From positions 1 through 6,900 of the forward strand of contig JAISZV010000332.1 in assembly GCA_031284475.1 (NCBI GenBank): DNA of 6,900 nt, written 5' to 3'. The notes beneath the pieces were generated by a model. That model was not told where the DNA came from. It searched no databases and saw only the letters and a program-made list of their open reading frames with translations. This document shows, piece after piece, positions 1 to 6,731 of this stretch. Every line of letters begins with the position of its first letter. The first letter of the stretch is position 1. The translations under genes were made by a program, and so were the position numbers. This stretch comes from Proteiniphilum sp. GTDB lineage: Bacteria; Bacteroidota; Bacteroidia; Bacteroidales; Dysgonomonadaceae.

Positions 1-323
1 AATTGGCTCTCTTGAATCGATTGGTATCCGCTTATTTAGATATAGCCGAGATCAATGCCATACAGCAGAAACCCATGTATATGAAAGATTGGATAGAAGT
101 GCTGGACGGATTCATTACCATGAGCCGGCAGGAAGTATTAACCCATGCAGGAAAAATCTCCGCGGAGTTGGCTCAGGAGAAAGCGTTGGAGGAATACGAT
201 GCTTATAAACAGAAAAGCATTGACGAACTTTCAGCGGTAGAAAAACAATTTATCGCAAGTATTGAGCAGGCAAAGGAACAACTGAAAGCGCTTGGTAAAA
301 GGGAAAATAGCAAGAAATCGTAA
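1..323 (+). CDS. RhuM-family protein, C-terminal part (5' end outside window)
   Basis: Only the last 106 or so codons are present; the reading frame is open to the left edge, with two bases of a split codon at 1-2. The TTG at position 3 is an internal leucine codon, not a start. The residues read NRLVSAYLDIAEINA, then PMYMKDWIEVLDGF, then LTHAGKISAELAQ and a charged helical tail with SAVEKQF. This order (YLD-AE, P-M-M-DW--LD-F, THAGKIS, then S-VEK-F) is what I know from the C-terminus of the RhuM family, first named from the Salmonella pathogenicity island 3 locus. The biochemical role is unsettled; members often lie in accessory islands, including next to type I restriction genes. About two thirds of the usual 330-350 residues would lie off the window, so I cannot tell whether the gene is intact. 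The high lysine content and AT-rich codons fit an accessory gene more than rlmD downstream. The stop is TAA at 321-323. Confidence 0.8.
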   Translation, partial: LALLNRLVSAYLDIAEINAIQQKPMYMKDWIEVLDGFITMSRQEVLTHAGKISAELAQEKALEEYDAYKQKSIDELSAVEKQFIASIEQAKEQLKALGKRENSKKS

Positions 324-343
324 ACTCAGAAAATAACGATTCA

Positions 344-375
344 TTAGATAGCGGTTATGTGTAGTTTTATCTTTG
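344..375 (+). promoter_or_regulatory. Promoter-like site with no gene behind it
   Basis: TATCTTTG at 368-375 matches the Bacteroidetes -7 box TAnnTTTG and is identical to the box ahead of the serine palmitoyltransferase gene. A TTAG at 344-347 (consensus TTTG) sits 20 bases upstream, which is the usual spacing. No plus-strand reading frame follows before rlmD at 809, so it would transcribe the palindrome region, read through to rlmD, or be inactive. In an AT-rich spacer a chance match is quite possible. Confidence 0.3.
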
Positions 376-474
376 TCTCAAGCTAATCAACCTGCTCAAA
401 GCGGAGCGAATCGGAGAAGTTAGCCCGTTACTTATCCGTTACCTATTCTGAATTTACTCACTTAGGGTTTAATT

Positions 475-497
475 CCCCGCCGCTTGCGGCGAGAGGT
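475..497. repeat. GC-rich palindrome A (REP-like)
   Basis: CGCCGC (478-483), TT, GCGGCG (486-491) form a perfect 6-bp stem with a minimal loop, flanked by CC on the left and AGAGGT on the right. The order of bases parallels palindrome B some 25 bases downstream, including CC-CG at the left foot and AGGT...TTATT after the right foot, so the two look like diverged copies of one element. Repetitive extragenic palindromes of this CC(C/T)CG...GC/GC...CG(A/G)GG form are scattered in many bacterial genomes. It may also act as a transcription terminator for rhuM, though no T-run follows. Confidence 0.55.
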
Positions 498-515
498 GAA
501 ATTATTCTTCTATGA

Positions 516-541
516 TACCTCGTCAGCTCTGCTGCGAGGTA
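516..541. repeat. Palindrome B, long hairpin (REP-like)
   Basis: TACCTCG (516-522) pairs with CGAGGTA (535-541), and CAGC (524-527) pairs with GCTG (531-534), leaving one bulged T at 523 and a TCT loop at 528-530. This gives an 11-bp stem, the strongest hairpin I can see in the window. Bulged stems with small loops are typical of REP elements mobilised by RAYT-type Y1 transposases; no such transposase is in this window. After the right foot comes AGTTTATTTG, similar to the sequence after palindrome A. A terminator role for rhuM is the main alternative. Confidence 0.6.
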
Positions 542-781
542 GTTTATTTGTTGATCTTTTGATTCAGAATAAAATAATTGAAAAGCATAGGTTCGTTTCC
601 AAACCGTTACCTGTTCGGTTTCTCGCTCTTGCAACGTGTTTATTTTTAAGTTGAGAGACAAAGTTCCGTGTCTTGTAACATGAATAACTCGGCGCTGTAC
701 AGGCCGTGCGCTCAAAATCCTTTTCAACAAACAAACCCGATTTTGTTTGACCGTGTATAAAAGAAATCGGTTGATAAATTT

Positions 782-789
782 TACCTTTG
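782..789 (+). promoter_or_regulatory. rlmD promoter, -7 box
   Basis: TACCTTTG at 782-789 followed by CAGT is a full match to the Bacteroidetes TAnnTTTGC box. The expected -33 position, near 758-762, holds only a poor match (within GTGTATAAA). A start roughly 7 bases after the box would leave a leader of only about 13 bases before the ATG at 809, so translation would begin on a very short leader. Confidence 0.7.
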
Positions 790-808
790 CAGTCGTAAAG
801 CGAGACAG

Positions 809-2218
809 ATGACAAGAAAGAGAAAACAGCTTCCCTTATTGGAAAAAGTACTTATTACCGATGTGGCAGCCGAGGGTAAAGCGATTGCCAAAGTGGACGG
901 CATGGCCGTCTTCGTGCCTTTTGCAGTGCCCGGCGACGTGGCGGATATTCAGTTGACGCGGAAAAAGAATAGCTTTGCCGAAGGCCGGGTGACGCGCTTT
1001 GAAAAGTTTTCGGAAAACAGGACGGAGCCGTTTTGCAGTCATTTCGGCGTGTGCGGCGGCTGTAAGTGGCAGATGTTGCCTTATGAAGAGCAGTTGAAGC
1101 AGAAACAGCGTCAGGTGGCCGATAACCTGGAGCGGATAGGGAAAATAGACCTGCCCGGATTCAATCCCATTCTGGGCGCGCCCCGGACTACTTTTTACCG
1201 GAATAAACTGGAATTTACCTTTTCCAACAAAAAGTGGCTGACAGAGGCGCAGATTGCCGGCGGTGAAACATTCGACAATATGAACGCCCTGGGGTTTCAT
1301 ATTCCCGCTATGTTCGACAAGGTGTTGGATATTGATAAATGCTGGCTGCAGAACGATCTTTCCAATCAGATCAGAAATGCAGTCCGTGAATTTTGCCTGA
1401 AAAACGACTATTCTTTTTTCGATCTTCGTAACCAAAACGGACTGATGCGTACGCTTATCATCCGCAACAGTTCTATCGGCGAATGGATGGTGATCGTGGT
1501 CTTTTATGAGGACGAGCCGGAGAAAAGAGAGAATCTGATGAATTTTATCGCCGGAGAATTTCCGCAAATCACCTCGCTCCTCTATATCATCAACCAAAAA
1601 GCCAACGATACGATCACCGACCAGGAGGTGATCGCCTGGCGCGGCCGCGATCATATCTACGAGGAGATGGACGGGTTGAAATTCAAGATCGGGCCTAAAT
1701 CGTTTTTCCAGACCAATAGCGAACAGGCTTATAATCTTTATAAAGTGGTCTGTGATTTTGCACGGTTGTCGGGCAGGGAAACAGTCTATGACCTCTACAC
1801 CGGCGCAGGAAGCATTGCCAATTTCGTAGCGCGGAACGCAAAAAAGGTGGTGGGAATAGAGTATGTTCCCGAAGCTATTCTCGATGCACGCGAGAACTCC
1901 CGCCTGAACGGAATAGATAATACGCTCTTTTTTGCCGGAGATATGAAAGATGTGCTCACCGCCGGTTTTATTTCCGAACACGGACGCCCTGATGTGATCA
2001 TTACCGACCCGCCCCGCGCCGGAATGCATAACGATGTGATCGACGCGATCCTTCCGGCAGAGCCGGAGCGAATTGTGTATGTGAGTTGTAATCCCGCTAC
2101 GCAGGCCCGCGACCTGTGCCCGCTCAACGCCGGATACAAGGTAACGCGTATACAGCCGGTAGATATGTTTCCGCACACGCATCACGTGGAGAATGTGGTG
2201 TTGTTGGAAAGAAGATAG
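809..2218 (+). CDS. rlmD: 23S rRNA (uracil-C5)-methyltransferase RlmD/RumA family
   Basis: This 469-residue cytoplasmic protein uses S-adenosylmethionine to form 5-methyluridine in 23S rRNA (U1939 in E. coli; the exact site here is inferred). An N-terminal TRAM-type RNA-binding domain (about 10-65) is followed by the 4Fe-4S ligands C76-x5-C82-x2-C85 with C178 as the fourth. The Rossmann methyltransferase domain shows FFQTN (299-303), SAM motif I DLYTGAGS (328-335), acidic E351, TDPPRAGMH (399-407) and the catalytic nucleophile C427 in SCNPATQARDL; E461 in HHVENV is the likely general base. Length is normal for the family and all key residues are present. The start ATG at 809 sits just after the promoter and gives a natural TRAM N-terminus. 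RlmC, TrmA and RlmCD-type relatives are the alternatives; the four-cysteine cluster plus TRAM favours RlmD or a broader RlmCD-like enzyme. It appears monocistronic, ending in a repeat block that faces the converging TraB-family gene. Confidence 0.93.
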   Translation: MTRKRKQLPLLEKVLITDVAAEGKAIAKVDGMAVFVPFAVPGDVADIQLTRKKNSFAEGRVTRFEKFSENRTEPFCSHFGVCGGCKWQMLPYEEQLKQKQRQVADNLERIGKIDLPGFNPILGAPRTTFYRNKLEFTFSNKKWLTEAQIAGGETFDNMNALGFHIPAMFDKVLDIDKCWLQNDLSNQIRNAVREFCLKNDYSFFDLRNQNGLMRTLIIRNSSIGEWMVIVVFYEDEPEKRENLMNFIAGEFPQITSLLYIINQKANDTITDQEVIAWRGRDHIYEEMDGLKFKIGPKSFFQTNSEQAYNLYKVVCDFARLSGRETVYDLYTGAGSIANFVARNAKKVVGIEYVPEAILDARENSRLNGIDNTLFFAGDMKDVLTAGFISEHGRPDVIITDPPRAGMHNDVIDAILPAEPERIVYVSCNPATQARDLCPLNAGYKVTRIQPVDMFPHTHHVENVVLLERR

Positions 2219-2250
2219 GTTAACGGTTAATGGTTAATGGTTAATGGTTT
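2218..2250. repeat. Heptad tandem repeat (GGTTAAT) at the rlmD stop
   Basis: Four consecutive 7-base units, GGTTAAC then GGTTAAT three times (2218-2224, 2225-2231, 2232-2238, 2239-2245), are followed by a partial GGTTT. The first unit begins on the last base of the rlmD TAG stop. The unit length is not a multiple of three, which is harmless after a stop codon. Such arrays can change copy number by slippage. Confidence 0.85.
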
Positions 2251-2330
2251 CGCGGCTTAACTAACAGCTTACCGGCTTAACGGTTTACCTGCTTCGCGGT
2301 TCAACTAACGGTTTACCGGCTTACCTGCTT
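2251..2330. repeat. Imperfect ~40-bp tandem duplication between converging genes
   Basis: Two units begin with CGCGG(C/T)T and end with TTACCTGCTT: 2251-2294 (44 bases) and 2295-2330 (36 bases). They share CGCGG, AACTAAC, TTACCGGC and TTACCTGCTT, and the second lacks 8 bases. Each is itself made of shorter GGTTAA/TTACCGG-like words, so the whole 2218-2330 block looks built from one short motif by repeated duplication. The second unit overlaps the end of the minus-strand TraB-family gene and encodes its stop codon and last two residues. The block may serve as a two-way transcription end, but I see no strong T-tailed hairpin. Confidence 0.8.
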
Positions 2331-3235
2331 ACCGCTTCTACTTTATATCCTTGTTTTCGTAACCCTTCAATCAGTCCGTCGTTGCCCGGAAGATGCAGGC
2401 ATCCCACGGCAATAAAAGAGGACTTTTCGCTCATGATAGACGGCAGTTTTTCCAGCCATTTTCTGTTACGGTCGCCGTTCATTGCATTTTGTTCCTCTTC
2501 CGTAGAGGGGCAGGGATCGTCCGGCGTTTCTTTCTTATATAATTTATGCAGGGCCTGGATGTCCTGTGCATGATAAGCTACCTGTAATTCGTCCATCTGT
2601 TCCTTCAACAGTTCCGGATGTTTCACCATGCAGATCAGCAATTCGGCCTGACGTTCCGGCGTCTGTAAATTCAGCAGTACGTCTATCTGGTCTTCGGTCG
2701 TCTCCAGGCCCGTTACAGGACGCGAACGCTTCTGCGCCTCCTCCTGGAAATACTGGTCGAGGCTCTTTGCCGAGGCAACGGAAGGATAATATTGCTGGTA
2801 GAGAGAGATAGAGATCAGATTAGACAGCATTGCCGGTTTAAGTTGTCCCAGCTGGTCGAGGCCGACCCCTATTACCGTGCGGAGCATACCGTCCAGCAAC
2901 GCCGCATCCTCCGGAGAAAGCAGGGTTTCGTATGTTACTCCCTGAGGCAGGATGGCTTGGCCCATGATCTTCATCTGCATTTCCGTCATATTACTCATAT
3001 CGAGCTCGCCTACTGCCTGTTCCGTCTCGTCGAAAGCAGACTCGATTCCGGGGATGCTATCCAGAAAAGAGACAGGAACAAGATGATGTGTACCGAAAAG
3101 ATACGAAGGTTTCCGTAGTCCGTTTCCTGATATTTTCCACAACAGGGAGTTCCCTTTTTCATTGGATGCGCCGGTGGAGCAGGAGAGCAATAAAAATACC
3201 GCCGTTACGACGAAAAAAACTTTTTTGTAGTTCAT
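2321..3235 (-). CDS. TraB/GumN (Tiki-like) family lipoprotein, probable metal-dependent peptidase
   Basis: This 304-residue protein has a lipoprotein signal: K4-K5, a hydrophobic core VFFVVTAVFLLLS and a lipobox cysteine at C19. The residues after C19 (STGASNE) lack the acidic cluster of Bacteroides surface-export signals, so a periplasm-facing location is more likely. The mature part shows the TraB/PrgY/GumN family signatures: YLFGTHH with GxxH at 48-51, GELDM with E77, GLET with E178 (176-179), DRN-x2-W with R256/N257/W260, and a second GxxH, GCLH at 278-281, in AVGCLHLPGNDGLIEGLRKQGYKV. In eukaryotic Tiki proteases the paired GxxH motifs bind metal; applying that here is inference, and bacterial members mostly lack a known substrate. 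The length is usual. Its ATG overlaps the stop of the upstream small gene by four bases (ATGA), so the two are probably translated together. The last two residues and stop lie inside the tandem repeat 2251-2330. Confidence 0.85.
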   Translation of the reverse strand: MNYKKVFFVVTAVFLLLSCSTGASNEKGNSLLWKISGNGLRKPSYLFGTHHLVPVSFLDSIPGIESAFDETEQAVGELDMSNMTEMQMKIMGQAILPQGVTYETLLSPEDAALLDGMLRTVIGVGLDQLGQLKPAMLSNLISISLYQQYYPSVASAKSLDQYFQEEAQKRSRPVTGLETTEDQIDVLLNLQTPERQAELLICMVKHPELLKEQMDELQVAYHAQDIQALHKLYKKETPDDPCPSTEEEQNAMNGDRNRKWLEKLPSIMSEKSSFIAVGCLHLPGNDGLIEGLRKQGYKVEAVSR

Positions 3236-3525
3236 ACGATTATTTTAGTTTTCTTTGTGGTGTAGCCCAGACCCATGAAATCGAACAAAAACCAGAAGAT
3301 CGTAAAAGAAGGAATCACATCGGTAAACGGCAACAACTCTTCAATGAAAGTGACTAATGAGGTGTACTTTCCCCTTCTCTCTCCGAACATTTTATAACTG
3401 ATAGAGGCGGCTATGGGCGCCCAAGCGACGTCCAGCAGCGGGCCGACAACCGGAATTACCGCCGGCAGCATTCCAACGGCGTCCAGCAATACGCACTTGA
3501 TCAGTTTCTTGTATTTATTGTCCAT
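3232..3525 (-). CDS. Small hydrophobic (probable inner-membrane) protein of unknown function
   Basis: I do not recognise a named family. From the ATG at 3525 the protein has 97 residues: a short basic N-terminus (MDNKYKKLIK), a hydrophobic segment at about 11-46 rich in Pro/Gly (GMLPAVIPVVGPLLDVAWAPIA), a polar stretch GERRGKY (48-54), a second hydrophobic segment at about 56-86 (EELLPFTDVIPSFTIFWFLFDF) and a basic tail (KKTKI). The regular spacing of LP, IP, D and W suggests a conserved fold, with two membrane segments or re-entrant helices. Both hydrophobic halves share an LP-x(3-4)-IP pattern, hinting at an internal repeat. In-frame upstream ATGs at 3549 and 3591 would give 105 or 119 residues. 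I prefer 3525 because a promoter-like TACTTTTA lies at 3550-3557, so the longer forms would start at or above it, and the added residues look unlike coding sequence. The stop overlaps the TraB-family start (ATGA), so the two form an operon and may act together at the envelope. Confidence 0.7.
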   Translation of the reverse strand: MDNKYKKLIKCVLLDAVGMLPAVIPVVGPLLDVAWAPIAASISYKMFGERRGKYTSLVTFIEELLPFTDVIPSFTIFWFLFDFMGLGYTTKKTKIIV

Positions 3526-3549
3526 AAGTTTGTTTTGCGCTTTGGGCAT

Positions 3550-3557
3550 AAAAGTAA
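3550..3557 (-). promoter_or_regulatory. Candidate -7 box for the small-protein/TraB operon
   Basis: Read on the minus strand, 3557-3550 is TACTTTTA, one base away from TAnnTTTG. It would place the transcript start near 3543 and leave a leader of about 18 bases before the ATG at 3525. No good TTTG is seen about 20 bases upstream (around 3577-3580). Weak, but the best candidate in this gap. Confidence 0.35.
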
Positions 3558-3695
3558 ATAAAACTCCTGAGGTTGAGCCTTTTTTATACAATTATAACTA
3601 TTTATTTCCCCTAAAGCCAGCTATGCGCAGCGCAAGCAAACCCGGCTCTACACACTTCAAAAATCAGCCTTACTTCGGGAAATTAAATTAATTAC

Positions 3696-3703
3696 TATCT
3701 TTG
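3696..3703 (+). promoter_or_regulatory. Serine palmitoyltransferase gene promoter, -7 box
   Basis: TATCTTTG at 3696-3703, followed by CAGTTG, matches TAnnTTTGC and closely resembles the rlmD box (TACCTTTGCAGTCG), including the bases after it. A TTCG at 3674-3677 is a weak -33 candidate with an 18-base spacer. Transcription would start near 3710 and give a leader of about 70 bases, much longer than those of rlmD and guaB. Confidence 0.7.
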
Positions 3704-3731
3704 CAGTTGGATTTTGTCCGTGGTTATAAAG

Positions 3732-3770
3732 ATGCTTCCGGTATTTTTTGAGCAGGGGCTTGTTCTTTAA
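3732..3770 (+). other. Upstream ORF of 12 codons in the SPT leader
   Basis: ATG at 3732 opens a frame encoding MLPVFFEQGLVL and stops at TAA 3768-3770, ten bases before the SPT start at 3781. It lies wholly inside the predicted leader. There is no run of one amino acid as in classical attenuation peptides. It could be a regulatory leader peptide or a chance frame. Confidence 0.3.
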
Positions 3771-3780
3771 ATTATTTCAG

Positions 3781-4974
3781 ATGAACCTTTTAAGAGAGAA
3801 AATGATGAAATATGATGCTCCGCAGCGTGCAAAGGCGGCGGGCATCTACCCCTATTTCCGGGCTATCGAAAGCGACCAGGATACGGAGGTAGTCATCAAC
3901 GGGAAAAAAGTGTTGATGTTCGGCTCTAATGCCTATCTGGGGTTGACCAATCATCCGAAGGTAAAAGAGGCGGCCGTTGCCGCTACCCAAAAATACGGTA
4001 CCGGGATGGCCGGTTCCCGCTTCCTGAACGGGACGCTCGATATTCACCTGGAGTTGGAGCGAAAACTCGCCAACTTTATGAATAAGGATGAGGCCGTTGT
4101 TTTCTCTACCGGCTTCACCGTCAATGAAGGCGTACTGGGATGCATAACGGGAAGGGATGATTTTATAATCTGGGACGAAAGAGACCATGCTTCCATTATA
4201 GAAGGCCTTCGTACTTCCTTTTCAACGAAATTTAAGTTCCGCCACAACGATATGGGGCATTTGGAAAAGCAGTTGAAGCGTTGCCATCAGGGGAAGGTAA
4301 AGCTGATTGTTGTAGACGGCGTTTTCAGCATGGAGGGCGATCTGGCCGATTTGCCCGAAATTGTGAAACTGGCGAAGAAATATAACGCCAATATTATGGT
4401 CGATGAAGCCCACAGCCTGGGAGTCCTCGGCCGGAAATACAGCGGGCGCGGCGTATGCGATCATTTCGGAGTGCTCAACGATGTGGATCTGGTGATGGGC
4501 ACTTTCAGCAAATCGCTCGCATCCATCGGCGGTTTTGTGGCCGGCGATTATCCTGTTATAAATTATCTGCGTCATAACGCGCGCACAAATATATTCAGCG
4601 CAAGTATCACCCCCGGCGCTACCGCTGCCGCGTCGGCCGCGTTGGATATATTGAAGTCGGAACCCGAACGGGTGAAAACATTATGGGAACTGACATATTA
4701 CGCAATTAACCAATTCAAAGAAAGAGGTTTTGAACTGGGACCTACCGCAACGCCCATTCTGCCGCTCTATGTGCGCGACAACGACAAGACTTTTCTTGTC
4801 ACCAAACTCCTGTTTGAAGAAGGCGTCTTTGTTAATCCGGTGGTTTCTCCGGGAGTCTCTCCGGGCGATACGCTCATTCGTTACTCACTGATGGCAACGC
4901 ATACCAAAGAGCAAATAGATTATTCTATCGAGCACATCGCCAAAGTATTTAAAAAGTTACAAATCTTGCCGTAG
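3781..4974 (+). CDS. spt: Serine palmitoyltransferase (PLP-dependent alpha-oxoamine synthase)
   Basis: This cytoplasmic or membrane-associated enzyme condenses L-serine with a fatty acyl-CoA, releasing CO2, to make 3-ketosphinganine, the first step of sphingolipid synthesis in Bacteroidetes. From ATG 3781 it has 397 residues, normal for the family. Visible features are the N-terminal GIYPYFR; MFGSNAYLGLT (46-56); GTGMAGSRFLNGT (73-85), the substrate-binding loop; H136 in DHAS, which stacks on the PLP ring; D208 and H211 in VDEAHSLG, which hold the cofactor; K244 in GTFSKSLASIGGF, the PLP Schiff-base lysine; and R367 in LIRYSLMATHT, in the substrate carboxylate region. An in-frame TTG at 3748 would add 11 residues, but MNLLREKMMKYD matches how relatives begin. 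Related enzymes (2-amino-3-ketobutyrate CoA ligase, AONS/BioF) share this fold; the YPYFR start and FSTGFTVNEG favour SPT as I remember Bacteroides proteins. It stands alone, with its own promoter and no other sphingolipid gene in view. Confidence 0.85.
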   Translation: MNLLREKMMKYDAPQRAKAAGIYPYFRAIESDQDTEVVINGKKVLMFGSNAYLGLTNHPKVKEAAVAATQKYGTGMAGSRFLNGTLDIHLELERKLANFMNKDEAVVFSTGFTVNEGVLGCITGRDDFIIWDERDHASIIEGLRTSFSTKFKFRHNDMGHLEKQLKRCHQGKVKLIVVDGVFSMEGDLADLPEIVKLAKKYNANIMVDEAHSLGVLGRKYSGRGVCDHFGVLNDVDLVMGTFSKSLASIGGFVAGDYPVINYLRHNARTNIFSASITPGATAAASAALDILKSEPERVKTLWELTYYAINQFKERGFELGPTATPILPLYVRDNDKTFLVTKLLFEEGVFVNPVVSPGVSPGDTLIRYSLMATHTKEQIDYSIEHIAKVFKKLQILP

Positions 4975-5010
4975 GAGGGTTTGGAGTTCCTCTTTACGAG
5001 GGTTGTGCGC

Positions 5011-5030
5011 CCGCCGTTTGGGCGGATTAA
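5011..5030 (+). terminator. Possible terminator of the SPT gene
   Basis: CCGCC (5011-5015) and GGCGG (5021-5025) form a perfect 5-bp GC stem around the loop GTTTG, about 35 bases after the SPT stop, followed by ATTAAT rather than a clean T-run. Position and GC content fit a terminator; the tail is poor. Confidence 0.4.
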
Positions 5031-5047
5031 TACGGGCTATCATTAAA

Positions 5048-5071
5048 ATTAACATCCTCAATAGGATTAAT
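5048..5071. promoter_or_regulatory. Dyad overlapping the guaB promoter region
   Basis: ATTAA (5048-5052), a CA bulge and TCCT (5055-5058) pair with AGGA (5063-5066) and TTAAT (5067-5071) around a CAAT loop, giving a 9-bp imperfect stem. It covers the place where a -33 element would lie, about 20 bases before the guaB -7 box. It could be an operator for purine-dependent control or part of the SPT transcript end; nothing seen favours one strongly. Confidence 0.35.
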
Positions 5072-5085
5072 TTGCGAAAAACATC

Positions 5086-5093
5086 TACTTTTG
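5086..5093 (+). promoter_or_regulatory. guaB promoter, -7 box
   Basis: TACTTTTG at 5086-5093 matches TAnnTTTG exactly. The start would fall near 5100, leaving a leader of about 23 A-rich bases (AATAAAAAATAAAGGTAAAAG) before ATG 5123; the AAAGG lies 11-15 bases before it. No good TTTG lies about 20 bases upstream; the dyad at 5048-5071 occupies that place. Confidence 0.65.
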
Positions 5094-5116
5094 TATGCAA
5101 TAAAAAATAAAGGTAA

Positions 5117-6601
<1,485 letters not shown>

Positions 6602-6616
6602 TCGCCCCTTGTTGCC

Positions 6617-6647
6617 GGCGATGGCAAGTACCATTTCGCCGTTTCAT
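6617..6647 (+). terminator. guaB terminator hairpin
   Basis: GGCGATGG (6617-6624) pairs with CCAT-TT-CGCC (6631-6640) around the loop CAAGTA, an 8-bp stem with a two-T bulge, followed by GTTTCATT. It lies 16 bases after the guaB stop. A competing shorter hairpin TTGCC/GGCAA (6612-6627) overlaps it. Confidence 0.5.
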
Positions 6648-6676
6648 TACTACATTATCTTATCGACACATTTGAT

Positions 6677-6731
6677 ACGAACGTTCGTCTGTTATTAACC
6701 CGAACGTTCGTCTGCTATTAACCCGAACGTG
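6677..6731. promoter_or_regulatory. Tandem 23-bp repeat carrying CGAACGTTCG palindromes, probable operator
   Basis: Two units, 6679-6701 and 6702-6724, differ at one base (T6692/C6715), and a third begins at 6725 but breaks off after GAACGT. Each unit opens with GAACGTTC, the core of a perfect palindrome: ACGAACGTTCGT at 6677-6688 and CGAACGTTCG at 6701-6710. Palindrome centres are 23 bp apart, close to two helical turns. Further GAACG/CGTTC half-sites occur at 6725-6729, 6741-6745 and 6813-6817. GAACGTTC-type palindromes are common targets of TetR-family repressors, so this is likely a binding array controlling the next gene; the regulator is not in the window. Confidence 0.6.

Larger units (their letters stand above)
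324..808. other. Intergenic region without a credible gene, between rhuM fragment and rlmD
   Basis: This stretch of 485 bases has no convincing coding sequence. Two overlapping minus-strand open frames (458-730 and 564-815) have no promoter-like CAAAnnTA on the plus strand ahead of them and no recognisable domains, and one of them runs through a palindrome. The region holds a promoter-like site at 344-375, two related palindromes (475-497 and 516-541), a further inverted repeat AAACCG (601-606) / CGGTTT (616-621), a 13-base near-repeat CCGTTACCT[A/G]TTC at 436-448 and 604-616, and the rlmD promoter at its right end. It may be a junction between an accessory segment carrying rhuM and the core gene rlmD, or the remains of a decayed element; the sequence does not decide this. 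Confidence 0.6.

Noticed and set aside
458..815. Two overlapping minus-strand open frames (90 and 83 codons) in the rhuM-rlmD gap
   Set aside because: There is no minus-strand promoter box, no recognisable domain, and one frame runs through both palindromes while the other overlaps the rlmD promoter. Possibly traces of a decayed element, but not supportable as genes.
836..2185. A 449-codon open frame on the minus strand, opposite rlmD
   Set aside because: It lies fully within a gene with all catalytic motifs. The translated sequence is rich in His/Arg/Val without any domain, and the openness is a by-product of rlmD codon bias.
2218..2330. Repeat block considered as a CRISPR array
   Set aside because: Units are 7 or about 40 bases with no unique spacers, and there are no cas genes.
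2382..3357. Several plus-strand frames opposite the TraB-family gene and the small protein
   Set aside because: They are antisense to better-supported coding sequence, with Ser/Arg/Pro-rich translations and no promoters.
3620..3660. TGCGC-A-GCGCA inverted repeat in the divergent spacer, considered as a terminator
   Set aside because: It lies between divergently transcribed genes where no transcript should end, the loop is one base, and no T-run follows.
3748..3780. TTG start adding 11 residues to the SPT protein
   Set aside because: The extension MSRGLFFKLFQ does not match how relatives begin. ATG 3781 with MNLLREK fits, and the 12-codon uORF overlaps this stretch in another frame.
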